Positions 19,045-29,623 of a DNA stretch of 64,000 nucleotides are shown here, piece after piece. The stretch lies in the NCBI RefSeq assembly GCF_025628885.1, contig NZ_JAOTIF010000004.1, forward strand, positions 62,001 through 126,000. Reading direction: 5' to 3'. Numbering within the stretch: position 1 is the stretch's first letter; every line of letters starts with the position of its first letter. The position numbers and the translations under genes are program-made. A model generated the notes under the pieces. It was not told the DNA's origin. It searched no databases and was given only the letters and a program-made list of their open reading frames with translations. This stretch comes from Paraflavisolibacter caeni (GTDB lineage Bacteria; Bacteroidota; Bacteroidia; Chitinophagales; Chitinophagaceae).

Positions 19045-20313
19045 TTACGAATTCAAAAATAGTCTGTCTTTAGTTATGATACCTAAAGGCTTACCAGTTA
19101 GTTCCTTACCAATGAAAGGTGAGTTTTCTGACCTTGAACGTATATCCTTATTGTTCAAGACCCATTTTTGGTCTTCAAGGAAGAGTGACAAACAAGCTTC
19201 TTCTTTTTCATTGATCCTTGGAACGGGAAGATTGAAGATTTTCCTGGGTTGTGTACTGAATAATTCAACCAGTCTTTCTGTCGAGATGGAAGGCAGGCAG
19301 TTTTTAACAACACCAAAAGCAGATTCCAGCCCTATGATTCCATTTTTTGCATATTCAAACTCAACTATTTTACTGTCTTTTTCATGGGGCAGATGATGCG
19401 TTGCAATGCAATCAATGACACCTGATAAAACCGCTTCGCGCAAAGCCTCTCTATCTTCTTTTGTACGAAGAGGAGGATTTACTTTCAGGTTTGTGTCATA
19501 GTTGACCAGGTCTTCATCACAAAAACACAGGTGATGAGGAGTCACTGAACAGGTAACATTGATACCTTCAGCTTTTGCCTGTTGGATCAACGCAATTGAC
19601 TTTGCCGTTGAAACACCTGTAAAATGAATTTTTGAACCGGTATATTTTACCAGCTCGATGTCTCTTGAAATGAGCAACTCTTCGGCTATAGCCGGTTTGC
19701 CAGGTAAGCCCAACTGTGTTGAAACAATACCTTCATGCATCAATCCATGGTTGCTGATCGATTTGTCATCCGGCAATTGGATCAAAACACCGTCAATAGC
19801 TTTCAGGTATTGCAGGGCCTTCAGGAGAATACCAGCCGATTGAATGGGAGTAATGCCATCACCAAAGGCTACTGCGCCACTCCTGTACATGTCGTACATT
19901 TCGGCTAGTTCTTTGCCTTCCAGGTTTTTAGATACGGCGCCTATAGGGTGAATGGTTGCTGGTAATATCTTGCTTTTCTGGACTATGTATTCAACAGCTG
20001 CCTTATTATGGATCACTGGTGAGGTTGCCGGAATGACAAAGACGTCTGTAAAACCTCCGGCTGCGGCAGCCAAGGAGCCTGTTTCTAACGTTTCTTTGTA
20101 TTCGAAACCCGGATCACAAAAATTAGCGAAAACATCAATCCAGCCCGGAGATACATGCAAACCAGGAATATCTATGATCTTATCAACATCTTCTTGTAGA
20201 TCGTTGCCTATAGAGCTAATAATTCCATTGTGAATAAAAATATCAGCCTTCTGCTGGTGGAAAGGCGATGATGAATCAATGATTCTTGCCTGCCTGATAA
20301 GTATTTTCATCAA
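19045..20313 (-). CDS. Dihydroorotase-like protein, probably catalytically inactive
   Basis: A 422-residue amidohydrolase-fold protein clearly related to type I dihydroorotase (pyrimidine synthesis) but without its catalytic groups. The metal-binding HxH of 'DVHVHLREPG' is replaced by 'DVFANFCDPG'. The substrate-contact Asn of 'PNTxP' is Ala ('IPATSP'). The 'HVST' metal His is Gly ('FTGVST'). The catalytic Asp of 'ATDHAPH' is His ('IATHHLPHE'). The flanking fold landmarks remain ('YKETLETGSLAAAAGGFT', 'VTPHHL', 'KVNPPLR'). Such pseudo-dihydroorotases are known as structural partners of aspartate transcarbamoylase in some bacteria. A true pyrC should exist elsewhere. It heads a cluster with DUF4199 (9 bp downstream) and glycosyltransferases. 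Confidence 0.88.
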   Translation of the reverse strand: MMKILIRQARIIDSSSPFHQQKADIFIHNGIISSIGNDLQEDVDKIIDIPGLHVSPGWIDVFANFCDPGFEYKETLETGSLAAAAGGFTDVFVIPATSPVIHNKAAVEYIVQKSKILPATIHPIGAVSKNLEGKELAEMYDMYRSGAVAFGDGITPIQSAGILLKALQYLKAIDGVLIQLPDDKSISNHGLMHEGIVSTQLGLPGKPAIAEELLISRDIELVKYTGSKIHFTGVSTAKSIALIQQAKAEGINVTCSVTPHHLCFCDEDLVNYDTNLKVNPPLRTKEDREALREAVLSGVIDCIATHHLPHEKDSKIVEFEYAKNGIIGLESAFGVVKNCLPSISTERLVELFSTQPRKIFNLPVPRINEKEEACLSLFLEDQKWVLNNKDIRSRSENSPFIGKELTGKPLGIITKDRLFLNS

Positions 20314-20366
20314 GGCGCAAAAGTAGAGGAAAGTTTGGAGTTTCTAAAGGCGGATTTATGGATTGC

Positions 20367-20795
20367 TTATTCCTTTTTCAGACCGCAAAGCTGTAGCATG
20401 ATTCTTGCAATTTTTTCAATGCCATAAAAATCGGTAGGTTTTACAAAGTAGGCTTTTGCACCAAGTTCGGTACAGATTTTTTCATAAACGGGAGAGTTCG
20501 AAGTACTCCAGATAACTTTGGTTACCGGGTGGAGTTTTTCAATAGTATTGATGCGGTTAAGAATATCCGCACCATTCATCTCTGGTAAATTGTAATCCAA
20601 TACGATAAGGCAAGGTTTCTTATTATCGGGAAGTTCCTCAAGGTAGCTCACTGCTTTTTTACCATTATTCACCACGTGTACTTCAATCGTATCATCAAGA
20701 CTGGTTAGGGCTTCAATTAACAATTCCTGATCATCAATGTCATCTTCGGCTAAAAAAATAAAATTACTCTTGTTATTCGTTAAGATCATACTCAA
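20367..20795 (-). CDS. Single-domain response regulator (CheY-like receiver)
   Basis: A 142-residue stand-alone receiver domain with no output domain. It has the acidic pocket 'AEDDIDDQELLIEAL', the phospho-acceptor Asp in 'VLDYNLPEMNGAD' near residue 68, the conserved Ser/Thr of 'IWSTSNS' and the Lys-Pro pair 'FVKPTDF'. The DIDDQE-type start matches the Rcp1-like family that pairs with phytochrome and hybrid kinases. It is divergent from the giant hybrid kinase across a 277-bp gap, so it is a candidate phosphorelay partner. Confidence 0.92.
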   Translation of the reverse strand: MSMILTNNKSNFIFLAEDDIDDQELLIEALTSLDDTIEVHVVNNGKKAVSYLEELPDNKKPCLIVLDYNLPEMNGADILNRINTIEKLHPVTKVIWSTSNSPVYEKICTELGAKAYFVKPTDFYGIEKIARIMLQLCGLKKE

Positions 20796-21045
20796 GTGAA
20801 ACTGGTAAAATTATGTGGTTTACTTTTTACAAAGAAAAAATTAAAAATAATATCAATAAAAATTGTTTTAAAAGGCTAATCAAATCAAAATGTACATATT
20901 TAACATTCTGAAAATTTAAGTAATTCCACCTGCTGCTTACATTGTATAAATATGTATATAAAATTATATGTTAATATTTGATAAGCATTTGCTTAAAAAT
21001 CAAAAAAAAATAATTGCCAAGATTTTAAAAACGCATCATTTTATG

Positions 21046-21053
21046 TAGGTTTG
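21046..21053 (+). promoter_or_regulatory. TAnnTTTG promoter box upstream of the giant kinase
   Basis: TAGGTTTG lies 20 bp before the ATG in an AT-rich divergent intergenic region and matches the Bacteroidota -7 element. I do not find a convincing TTG -33 element at the usual spacing, so the call rests on one box. Confidence 0.35.
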
Positions 21054-21072
21054 AAAATCCAAGATTTCATTT

Positions 21073-24000
21073 ATGAATAAACGTAACGAAGCCAACGGCT
21101 CAGAACATGAGCTGACCTCTAGCGCCATTACTGGTAACAAGTCCCCAGGGCCGGTTTCAAGCAAACAGACAAGCCGGAAAAAGCAATCTGAAAAAATAAA
21201 TGCAGCAAATACTTTAGCTTATAACGATGCTTTGGATAGTAGGGAATTATTACGCATTCTCTGCGAGGTGCGCAGTGGGAATTTTAGTGTACGAATGCCG
21301 GTAGATAAAACTGGTATTGATGGAAAAATTTGTGATACACTTAATGAAATTATTTCATTAAATGAGATTTTGATGCAGGAGCTTACCAAGGCCGGCATTG
21401 AAATTGGCAAGAAGGGAAAACTAGTGCACCGGGTAGAGATTCCCAGGTTTGCTTCAGGTGCATGGAGTGCAGGAGTGGATGCCATAAATGGTCTTATTTC
21501 TGACCTTGTACATCCGACTACAGAGATAGCGCATGTGATTTCTTCTGTTGCGAAGGGAAATTTATCACAGGAAATGCCTTTGCAGATAGGTGACCATTTA
21601 TTACAGGGTGAATTTGCACGTATTGCAAGAGAGGTGAATGACATGGTAAAGCAGCTGAATTTGTTTTCCATGGAAGTAACCCGTGTTGCACGTGAAGTAG
21701 GTTCTGAAGGTAAACTAGGGGGACAGGCTCGCGTTAAAGGTGTAGCAGGTGTTTGGAAAGACTTAACAGACTCCGTAAACCAAATGGCCGGAAACCTGAC
21801 GGCCCAGGTACGGAATATCGCCGAAGTAACAACGGCTGTTGCGAAAGGTGACTTGTCAAAGAAAATTACGGTGGATGTACAAGGAGAGATCCTGGAATTG
21901 AAAAACACCATCAATACGATGGTGGACCAGCTCAATTCATTTTCATCGGAGGTAACCCGTGTGGCCCGTGAAGTAGGTACGGAAGGTAAGCTGGGTGGCC
22001 AGGCCGAAGTGCAAGGTGTAGGTGGAACCTGGAAGGATTTGACAGATTCTGTAAATGGTATGGCTTCCAACCTTACCGGTCAGGTACGTAATATCGCGGA
22101 AGTAACTACGGCGGTGGCCCGTGGTGACCTTTCCCGCAAGATCACGGTGGATGTAAAGGGAGAGATCCTGGAATTGAAAAACACCATCAATACGATGGTG
22201 GACCAGCTCAATTCATTTTCATCGGAGGTAACCCGTGTGGCCCGTGAAGTAGGTTCAGAAGGTAAGCTGGGTGGCCAGGCAACCGTAAAAGGAGTAGGTG
22301 GTGTATGGAAAGATCTGACCGATTCGGTAAACCAGATGGCTGGTAACCTGACAGCCCAGGTACGGAACATTGCGGATGTGACTACAGCCGTTGCAAATGG
22401 TGACCTGTCACGTAAGATCACAGTGGATGTAAAAGGGGAGATCCTGGAATTGAAAAATACCATCAATACGATGGTGGACCAGCTGAACTCATTTGCTTCC
22501 GAGGTAACGCGTGTGGCCCTTGAGGTGGGTACGGAAGGTAAACTGGGTGGCCAGGCCAAGGTACAAGGGGTTGGTGGTACCTGGAAGGATCTGACTGACT
22601 CCGTAAACCAAATGGCCTCTAACCTGACAGCGCAGGTGCGGAACATTGCCGAAGTGACCACAGCCGTTGCAAATGGTGACCTGTCTAAAAAAATCACAGT
22701 AAATGTTGAAGGCGAAATATTAGAGCTGAAGAAAACCATCAATACGATGGTGGACCAGCTGAACTCATTTGCTTCCGAGGTAACGCGTGTGGCCCTTGAG
22801 GTGGGTACGGAAGGTAAACTGGGTGGCCAGGCCAAGGTACAAGGGGTTGGTGGTACCTGGAAGGATCTGACCGATTCAGTAAATGGTATGGCTTCCAACC
22901 TAACCGGGCAAGTTCGGAACATTGCGGAAGTAACAACAGCGGTGGCAAAAGGAGATCTTTCCCGTAAGATTACGGTGGATGTGCGCGGTGAAATCCTTGA
23001 ATTGAAAAATACCATCAATACGATGGTGGACCAGCTGAACTCATTTGGATCAGAGGTAACGCGTGTGGCTCGTGAAGTAGGTAGTGAGGGTAAGCTGGGT
23101 GGACAAGCAGATGTACCGGGCGTGGAAGGGCTTTGGAAAGATCTTACAGACTCCGTGAATAAAATGGCCTCTAACCTTACTTCCCAGGTACGGAACATCG
23201 CCGAAGTAACAACTGCTGTTGCGAATGGTGACCTGTCCCGTAAAATTGAAGTGGATGTAAAAGGGGAGATCCTGGAGCTGAAAAATACCATCAATACGAT
23301 GGTGGAACAGTTGCGTGGGTTTGCTTCCGAGGTAACGCGTGTGGCCCGCGAGGTGGGTACGGAAGGTAAACTGGGTGGCCAGGCGAATGTGCCTGGTGTT
23401 GCTGGTACCTGGAAAGATTTGACTGACTCTGTAAACCAGATGGCTGGTAACCTGACAGCCCAGGTACGGAACATTGCTGAAGTAGCCATTGCAGTGGCTA
23501 ACGGTGACATGTCCCGGAAAATTACGGTGGACGTACGTGGTGAGATCCTGCAATTAAAGGAAACACTGAATACGATGGTGGATCAGTTGCGCGCCTTTGC
23601 TTCGGAAGTGACTCGTGTGGCTCGTGAAGTAGGTAGTGAAGGTAAACTGGGTGGACAGGCATTTGTGCCAGGGGTTGCAGGAACTTGGAAGGATCTGACC
23701 GATTCTGTGAACCAGATGACAGGTAACCTGACATCACAGGTACGTAACATCGCAGAAGTAACCAAAGCGGTTGCATCAGGTGACTTGACCAAAAAAGTAA
23801 CCATCGATGTAAAAGGTGAAATCTTTGACCTTAAGAATACTATCAATACGATGGTGGACCAGCTGAACTCCTTTGCCTTCGAGGTAACCCGTGTGGCCCG
23901 TGAAGTAGGTACGGAAGGTAAACTGGGAGGCCAGGCTGAAGTACAGGGTGTTGCTGGTACCTGGAAAGATTTGACTGACTCTGTAAATATGATGGCCTCC

Positions 24001-27000
24001 AACCTGACAAACCAGGTGCGGGGTATTGCGAAAGTAGTGACTGCCGTTGCGACAGGTAATTTGAAACAAAAACTTTCAATTGTTTCCCGTGGCGAGGTGG
24101 CACAGTTAATTGAAACGATCAATGAAATGATCGATACCCTGGCCGTATTTGCTGACCAGGTTACCAACGTGGCCCGGGAAGTAGGTGTGGATGGTAGACT
24201 GGGAGGTCAGGCCAGCGTACCAGGTGCATCGGGCATCTGGAAAAACCTGACAGAAAACGTTAACCAGCTAGCGGAAAATCTTACCATACAGGTGCGTGCG
24301 ATCTCTGAGGTGGCTTCATCGGTAACAAAAGGAGATTTGACAAGAACGATCCGCGTAGAAGCAAAGGGAGAGGTGGAAGAATTGAAAGACACCATCAACC
24401 AGATGATCGCTAACCTGAAAGAAACCACACTTCGTAACCAGGAACAGGACTGGCTGAAATCAAACCTCGCTAAGTTTACACAAATGCTGCAAGGCCAGAA
24501 AGACCTGAATACGGTAACTCGCCGTATCCTTTCAGAATTAGCACAGGTCGTAAATGCACAACAGGGCATGTTCTACATTTTTGAACAGGATGATGACTTA
24601 CAAAATAAGAGATTAAAACTCTTTTCTGCTTACGCTTACAATAGAGAATTAGAGATGAGCCGCGAAATCGCTTTGGGTGAGGGACTGGTTGGACAGGTTG
24701 CTTTATCGAAAGAAAGGATATTATTGACCAATGTGCCACAGAGCTATTTTAAAATTGCTTCCGGTTTAGGTGAAGCTGCTCCTGTAAGTGTCATTGTACT
24801 TCCGGTATTGTTTGAAAACCAGATCAAAGCAGTTATTGAGTTGGCTTCCTTTGAGACTTTCAGTGAGATTCACCTCGACTTCTTAAGTCAGTTGACAGAA
24901 AGTATCGGTATTGTATTGAATACGATTGAGGCTAACTCTAGAACTGAGGACCTGTTAGCACAATCACAGTCATTGGCAGAGGAACTAAGAAGGACAAACG
25001 AAGAATTGCAGGATAAGGCGCATTTGCTGGTAAAACAAAAAGAAGAAGTTGAAGCTAAGAATAAGGAAGTTGAGGAAGCGAGAAGGTCGCTGGAAGAAAA
25101 GGCTGAGCAGCTGCAATTAACTTCTAAATACAAATCAGAGTTTTTGGCCAATATGTCGCACGAGTTGCGTACTCCTTTGAATTCGCTGCTCATCCTGGCG
25201 CAACAGCTTTATGAAAATAATGATGGCAACCTGAATGAGAAGCAGGTTCGTTACGCAAAAACCATACATTCCTGCGGTGATGACCTGATTCAATTAATCA
25301 ATGATATCCTTGACTTATCTAAAATTGAATCTGGTTATATATCAACAGACTTCATCAATGTTAGGATCAGTGAGATTGCAGCATTTGTTGAATCTACCTT
25401 CAAACACGTATCTGAAAATAAAAACCTTCGATTTAGCATTGAGGTAGATGAACGTTTGCCCGATACTTTAGAAACTGACTTGCAACGTTTAAACCAGATA
25501 TTGAAAAACCTGCTCTCAAATGCCTTTAAGTTCACGGAAAAAGGAGAGGTTAAGTTTAGAATTTATGAAGCGACAAAGAACTGGAAGCAATATCATCCGG
25601 AGTTGAATAATGCTGACAAGGTTGTAGCATTTGAGATAATAGATACTGGAATAGGCATATCCAGGGATAAGCAAAATATCATTTTTGAAGCATTCCAACA
25701 GGCAGAAGGATCTACCAGCCGTAAGTATGGAGGAACTGGCCTTGGGTTGTCCATCAGTCGCGGGCTAGCCGAATTGCTAGGCGGCTCTATTGAACTAGAG
25801 AGTGAGCCCGGGTTTGGAAGCACATTTACTTTGTTTTTACCGATAGAATACAATCCTGTTATTGTTAAGAAAGAAAAACAAAGTACGCTGACCACCCTTA
25901 ACGAATTCAATGTAGCGTCAAAGAGTGCTACCAGTGCCTTTTTGCCTCAACCGCAGACGGTTAAGCGATCTGAATCAAGAGAAATTGAAAGTATCAAGGA
26001 GATTATTAATGAAACAGGTGATGATCGAAATATAGTAACAGTCAATGATAAGGTGGTTTTGGTGGTAGAGGATGACTTGCGTTTTGCAAAGATCATGATT
26101 GAAAAGGCCCATGAAGTTGAGCTGAAGGTGGTTGTTGCAACAAGTTTTGGCGAAGTACTTGATCTTGCTAATAAATATAATCCCATAGCGGTAACACTCG
26201 ATGTGAAGCTTCCGGATGCAAGTGGTTGGCGTATACTCGACCTGTTTAAAAACGATATCAATTTCAGGCATATACCAGTACATCTGATTTCAGGTGAAGA
26301 AAACCGCTTACTTGCTATGCAACGTTGTGCCAGGAGCTTTAATTTAAAACCATTGAAGACGGAGGCACTTACCATATTATTTAGAGACATCGTTCTATTC
26401 GGCGAGCAGAAGCAAAAGCGGTTATTGATTGTAGAAGACAATGAAATTGAATCTTCTCAAATTGCTAAAATGCTTGATAATGGAGATGTTATTCAAATTG
26501 AGATCGCGTCGACTGGAAGGGAAGCGATAGAACTAGTCTCCAATTATTATTATGATTGTGTGATTGTTGACTTTATGTTGCCTGATATTGCCGGAATGGA
26601 ATTTGTAGCAGAAATCAATTCATTGAAAAAGTTGCAAATGGCACCTGTCATTATTTACTCGGCTAAAGATTTTTCTTCAAGGGAGAAAACGCAATTAAAG
26701 CAATATGCCAATCGTATTTTACTGAAAAGCGTCAATTCGTTGGAGCAGTTACTTGAAGAGGCCGTAATGCACCTGCATATTAACCATAAGGAACTTTTAC
26801 CTGAGAAAAGGAGGATCATTGAGAACCTTCGGTCGCAGGAAGATGTTTTGGCCGGTAAAACAATACTGGTAGTGGATGATGACGTGAGAAACCTTTTTGC
26901 GCTCACGGCAGCTTTTGAAAAATATCACATTAAAGCTATAACTGCAGAAAGTGGACAAGAAGCGATATCAATTTTAAATGAAAATAATAAAATTGATATG

Positions 27001-27222
27001 GTACTTATGGATATCATGATGCCTGAAATGGATGGGTATGAAACGATGCAGAAGATCAGAAGGGAGCATAAGAACAACAATTTGCCCATTATTGCCGTTA
27101 CGGCAAAGGCTATGAAAGGAGACAGGGAAAAATGTATTGAAGCAGGCGCATCAGATTATATTACTAAACCAGTAAAAATTGACCAATTAATGTCTCTGAT
27201 GAGAGTCTGGCTTTATAAGTAA
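21073..27222 (+). CDS. Giant cytoplasmic hybrid histidine kinase with tandem HAMP array and three receivers
   Basis: This 2049-residue sensor kinase has no signal peptide or membrane helix. Residues 40-245 hold diverged HAMP-like units. From residue 246, nine full 92-residue repeats follow, each beginning near '[12 protein letters not shown]' and ending 'LTDSVN.MASNLT.Q', then a tenth half repeat to about 1117. This is the architecture of fungal Nik1/group III kinases. Next come a GAF domain (about 1135-1285), a Glu/Lys-rich coiled coil, a HisKA domain with His1363 in 'MSHELRTP', an HATPase domain (about 1479-1590, '[10 protein letters not shown]'), and three receivers with Asp1710, Asp1833 and Asp1980. 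The HAMP array probably relays or integrates a soluble signal. A REC-kinase gene follows 36 bp downstream. Confidence 0.93.
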   Translation: MNKRNEANGSEHELTSSAITGNKSPGPVSSKQTSRKKQSEKINAANTLAYNDALDSRELLRILCEVRSGNFSVRMPVDKTGIDGKICDTLNEIISLNEILMQELTKAGIEIGKKGKLVHRVEIPRFASGAWSAGVDAINGLISDLVHPTTEIAHVISSVAKGNLSQEMPLQIGDHLLQGEFARIAREVNDMVKQLNLFSMEVTRVAREVGSEGKLGGQARVKGVAGVWKDLTDSVNQMAGNLTAQVRNIAEVTTAVAKGDLSKKITVDVQGEILELKNTINTMVDQLNSFSSEVTRVAREVGTEGKLGGQAEVQGVGGTWKDLTDSVNGMASNLTGQVRNIAEVTTAVARGDLSRKITVDVKGEILELKNTINTMVDQLNSFSSEVTRVAREVGSEGKLGGQATVKGVGGVWKDLTDSVNQMAGNLTAQVRNIADVTTAVANGDLSRKITVDVKGEILELKNTINTMVDQLNSFASEVTRVALEVGTEGKLGGQAKVQGVGGTWKDLTDSVNQMASNLTAQVRNIAEVTTAVANGDLSKKITVNVEGEILELKKTINTMVDQLNSFASEVTRVALEVGTEGKLGGQAKVQGVGGTWKDLTDSVNGMASNLTGQVRNIAEVTTAVAKGDLSRKITVDVRGEILELKNTINTMVDQLNSFGSEVTRVAREVGSEGKLGGQADVPGVEGLWKDLTDSVNKMASNLTSQVRNIAEVTTAVANGDLSRKIEVDVKGEILELKNTINTMVEQLRGFASEVTRVAREVGTEGKLGGQANVPGVAGTWKDLTDSVNQMAGNLTAQVRNIAEVAIAVANGDMSRKITVDVRGEILQLKETLNTMVDQLRAFASEVTRVAREVGSEGKLGGQAFVPGVAGTWKDLTDSVNQMTGNLTSQVRNIAEVTKAVASGDLTKKVTIDVKGEIFDLKNTINTMVDQLNSFAFEVTRVAREVGTEGKLGGQAEVQGVAGTWKDLTDSVNMMASNLTNQVRGIAKVVTAVATGNLKQKLSIVSRGEVAQLIETINEMIDTLAVFADQVTNVAREVGVDGRLGGQASVPGASGIWKNLTENVNQLAENLTIQVRAISEVASSVTKGDLTRTIRVEAKGEVEELKDTINQMIANLKETTLRNQEQDWLKSNLAKFTQMLQGQKDLNTVTRRILSELAQVVNAQQGMFYIFEQDDDLQNKRLKLFSAYAYNRELEMSREIALGEGLVGQVALSKERILLTNVPQSYFKIASGLGEAAPVSVIVLPVLFENQIKAVIELASFETFSEIHLDFLSQLTESIGIVLNTIEANSRTEDLLAQSQSLAEELRRTNEELQDKAHLLVKQKEEVEAKNKEVEEARRSLEEKAEQLQLTSKYKSEFLANMSHELRTPLNSLLILAQQLYENNDGNLNEKQVRYAKTIHSCGDDLIQLINDILDLSKIESGYISTDFINVRISEIAAFVESTFKHVSENKNLRFSIEVDERLPDTLETDLQRLNQILKNLLSNAFKFTEKGEVKFRIYEATKNWKQYHPELNNADKVVAFEIIDTGIGISRDKQNIIFEAFQQAEGSTSRKYGGTGLGLSISRGLAELLGGSIELESEPGFGSTFTLFLPIEYNPVIVKKEKQSTLTTLNEFNVASKSATSAFLPQPQTVKRSESREIESIKEIINETGDDRNIVTVNDKVVLVVEDDLRFAKIMIEKAHEVELKVVVATSFGEVLDLANKYNPIAVTLDVKLPDASGWRILDLFKNDINFRHIPVHLISGEENRLLAMQRCARSFNLKPLKTEALTILFRDIVLFGEQKQKRLLIVEDNEIESSQIAKMLDNGDVIQIEIASTGREAIELVSNYYYDCVIVDFMLPDIAGMEFVAEINSLKKLQMAPVIIYSAKDFSSREKTQLKQYANRILLKSVNSLEQLLEEAVMHLHINHKELLPEKRRIIENLRSQEDVLAGKTILVVDDDVRNLFALTAAFEKYHIKAITAESGQEAISILNENNKIDMVLMDIMMPEMDGYETMQKIRREHKNNNLPIIAVTAKAMKGDREKCIEAGASDYITKPVKIDQLMSLMRVWLYK
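21808..24291 (+). repeat. Nine tandem 276-bp repeats encoding 92-residue HAMP units
   Basis: Repeat starts fall exactly every 276 bp at 21808, 22084, 22360, 22636, 22912, 23188, 23464, 23740 and 24016, with a partial tenth unit from 24292. The DNA identity between neighbours is high. Units 3 and 4 are identical over roughly 135 bases (about 22459-22596 and 22735-22872) and share an Arg-to-Leu change ('RVALEVG') seen in no other unit, which points to recent duplication or gene conversion. Confidence 0.92.
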
Positions 27223-27258
27223 TGTGATAATATGTCAACATTATTATTAAACTAAGAA

Positions 27259-28593
27259 ATGATGGACGTGACGAGTATCGATAAAAATTTTGCTAGATCT
27301 GAGATGAAAATATTAGTGGTTGACGATAGGGAGGATAATCTTTTCTCTATTGAAACCATCCTTGAGAAAGATGGCTATACCATTGTCAAGGCTCTTTCCG
27401 GTCGTGCTGCCCTAAAGATTCTTTTGAATCAGCATGATTTTACCTTGATTTTGATGGATGTGCAAATGCCGGATATGAATGGCTTTGAGACAGCTTCCCT
27501 TATTTATCAACGGGATAAATTAAAACATATTCCTATTATATTTATTACTGCCCATAATTATGAAGAAGAGAAAATGTTTGAAGGATATAAAATGGGTGGT
27601 GTTGATTTTATATATAAGCCGATTAATCCCGAGTTAATGCGGTTTAAAGTAAGTGTGTTTGCTGAAATCTTTCAGAAAAATGCACAATTACTGCAACAGG
27701 AGAAAAAATTAATAGCTGCGAATGCAAATCTCGCTCGGGAAATTGAAGAGAGAAAACTAAGTGAGGAAAAGGTAAAACAGCTCAATCTTCAATTATTGAA
27801 AAATAATGAACAATTAAAAAACACTGTTGAAGAACTTGACCGGTTTGCATATGTAGCTTCGCATGATCTGCAGGAGCCTCTGAGAAAGATCATGTTATTC
27901 AGTAACAAGGTGACAGTTCAGTATAAGGATAAAGTGGATAAGGAAATTGAGGCGCAACTACAAAAAATTGCAAAAGCTTCTAGCCGGATGCAGCAATTGG
28001 TTAATGACCTTCTTAAGTTCTCGCGGCATACACAGGATATTGAAGGTTTTGAAGAAACCAGCCTTGACCTTTTATTGCAGGAAGTACTTTCTGATATTGA
28101 ACATGAAATCATTCACAAGCAAGCTAAACTGGAAGTAAAGGAACTTCCAACTGTGTGGGGGATCCCATCCCAGATCAGGCAATTGTTCCAGAACATTATT
28201 AGCAACTCGCTTAAGTTTAGTAAACCGGACTGTGCTCCTGAAATAACGATTTATAGCGAAAAAATACCTGCTTCTAAATTGATCCGTGATGTTACAGCTC
28301 CATTAAATATTTATTACCATAGGATCTATTTCAAAGATAACGGTATTGGCTTTGATCCGAAATATGCAAAGGAAATTTTTGTAGTCTTCAAGCGTTTACA
28401 CAGTTATCATGAGTTTGAAGGAACTGGTATTGGATTATCCATTTGCAAAAAGATCGTTGACCGGCATAATGGATTTATAGAAGCAGATAGCAAACCTGGT
28501 GAAGGCACAACGTTTATCATAACGCTTCCTGAATTTATGCTACAAAAGGAAGTTGAATTCAAACCAATTGGGGTGATCGAAAATAATATGTAA
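27259..28593 (+). CDS. Receiver-histidine kinase hybrid (REC-HisKA-HATPase)
   Basis: A 444-residue soluble signalling protein. The N-terminal receiver ('ILVVDDREDNLFSIETIL') has phospho-acceptor Asp67 in 'LILMDVQMPDMNG' and the Lys of 'FIYKPINPE'. A coiled-coil linker covers residues 140-190. The HisKA domain carries His202 in 'YVASHDLQEPLRK', a phytochrome-type phosphoacceptor motif. The HATPase domain ends with 'GTGIGLSICKKIVDRHNG'. There is no sensor domain, so its kinase activity is probably set by phosphorylation of its own receiver. It lies 36 bp after the giant HAMP kinase in the same direction, so the two probably form one relay. Confidence 0.93.
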   Translation: MMDVTSIDKNFARSEMKILVVDDREDNLFSIETILEKDGYTIVKALSGRAALKILLNQHDFTLILMDVQMPDMNGFETASLIYQRDKLKHIPIIFITAHNYEEEKMFEGYKMGGVDFIYKPINPELMRFKVSVFAEIFQKNAQLLQQEKKLIAANANLAREIEERKLSEEKVKQLNLQLLKNNEQLKNTVEELDRFAYVASHDLQEPLRKIMLFSNKVTVQYKDKVDKEIEAQLQKIAKASSRMQQLVNDLLKFSRHTQDIEGFEETSLDLLLQEVLSDIEHEIIHKQAKLEVKELPTVWGIPSQIRQLFQNIISNSLKFSKPDCAPEITIYSEKIPASKLIRDVTAPLNIYYHRIYFKDNGIGFDPKYAKEIFVVFKRLHSYHEFEGTGIGLSICKKIVDRHNGFIEADSKPGEGTTFIITLPEFMLQKEVEFKPIGVIENNM

Positions 28594-28996
28594 TTGACTT
28601 CTACTATTATGGATGAGCTCAATATTTCAATTATTAATAGTTGGAATATTGAGCATATTTGAAATGCAATCATGTAAATATTCTTTTTTTTCTATTCATG
28701 TTTTATTAAATTTGAATAAGATTCTTGCCTGGATTTTTGATTTATGAATTTGCCCGGCCCATACTTTGAAAGATTTTAGTTGATATTTTTCCGCATTTAT
28801 TGTAATCGTCATTCGCCTTATTTGTTAGGTTTCCATCTTACTTGTATAAACAACGGTTTTTATAAGTTGTTTTTTATAATTATTTATTGTTTGTATATAT
28901 TGTAATAGTTACATTTTTAATACAGGTAAGGATTAAAGGAGGTATTCACCCGGCATGGTTTTGAAATTGAAGAATATATAACCCAAACCATTTTTT
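28594..28996. other. AT-rich intergenic region with one hairpin
   Basis: The 403-bp gap after the REC-kinase is very AT-rich and has no credible reading frame. Its only clear structure is the inverted repeat at 28617-28654. A purine-rich AAGGAGG-like stretch at about 28936-28942 lies 55 bp before the next start codon, too far to be its ribosome site. Confidence 0.5.
28617..28654. terminator. Inverted repeat downstream of the signalling genes
   Basis: The arms 28617-28626 and 28645-28654 (GCTCAATATT and its complement) are perfect, and the pairing can extend inward with a mismatch around an AT loop. It lies 24 bp after the kinase stop. No proper T-run follows, so it may be a weak terminator or an mRNA-end stabiliser. 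Confidence 0.5.
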
Positions 28997-29620
28997 ATGA
29001 AACCCCTAGTGCTAACCTTCCTGCTAATGCCGGTTATTTGGGCATTTACTTCTACCAAACCAATTCCGATAGGCTCAGAAATTCCAATGGGTGATGTTGC
29101 GATCAAAGACATCAGTGGTAATGAGATCACTTTGAATAACATGATCAAGGTCAATGGGCTGCTCATCATGTTTAGCAGCAATACCTGCCCATATGTAAAG
29201 CGGAATGAAGAAAGAATCGAAGCTATTTCAAATTATTCTTTCAAAAACCAGGTAGGATTTGTAATGATTAACTCCAATGAAGGCGAAAGAAAAGGTGAAG
29301 AATCCTTTTTTTTCATGCAAAAACATGCCCGGGAAAAATCCTGGAATTGGTACTATGCTTTAGATGAAAATGCAGTAATTGCCAATGCATTTGGCGCAGA
29401 AAAAACGCCTGAATGCTTCCTTTTTGATAAAAATGGTAAACTTGTTTACCACGGATCAATCAATGACAACCCAGGTAATTCAACTGCTGTCACCAGGGAA
29501 CATCTCATCATTGCTATGGAAGAAATGCTTGAAGGTAAGGATATAACTGTTAAGGAAACAAGGTCTGTAGGATGTAGGATTAAAACGATGAACGACGACC
29601 TGGCACTTAGAAACGAATAA
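28997..29620 (+). CDS. Exported thioredoxin-fold (AhpC/redoxin-like) protein
   Basis: The 207-residue protein has a signal peptide ('KPLVLTFLLMPVIWAFTSTK') and an AhpC/TSA-Redoxin fold: 'GNEITLNNMIKVNGLLIMF', then a single active-site-like cysteine in 'SSNTCPYVKRNEER' near residue 72, and 'TPECFLFDKNGKLVYHG' near 137. It lacks a CxxC pair. A second cysteine in the C-terminal 'SVGCRIK' is typical of this Bacteroidota subfamily. It probably works in the periplasm in thiol redox or peroxide handling. It is convergent with a TlpA-like gene. Confidence 0.82.
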   Translation: MKPLVLTFLLMPVIWAFTSTKPIPIGSEIPMGDVAIKDISGNEITLNNMIKVNGLLIMFSSNTCPYVKRNEERIEAISNYSFKNQVGFVMINSNEGERKGEESFFFMQKHAREKSWNWYYALDENAVIANAFGAEKTPECFLFDKNGKLVYHGSINDNPGNSTAVTREHLIIAMEEMLEGKDITVKETRSVGCRIKTMNDDLALRNE

Positions 29621-29623
29621 TCA

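Noticed and set aside
21219-24167. Long minus-strand open frames of 283, 476 and 194 codons opposite the HAMP array
   Set aside because: They are periodic shadows of the 276-bp repeat. Lack of stop codons follows from the repeated sense codons, and the products are Ser/Pro/Thr-rich with no family pattern.
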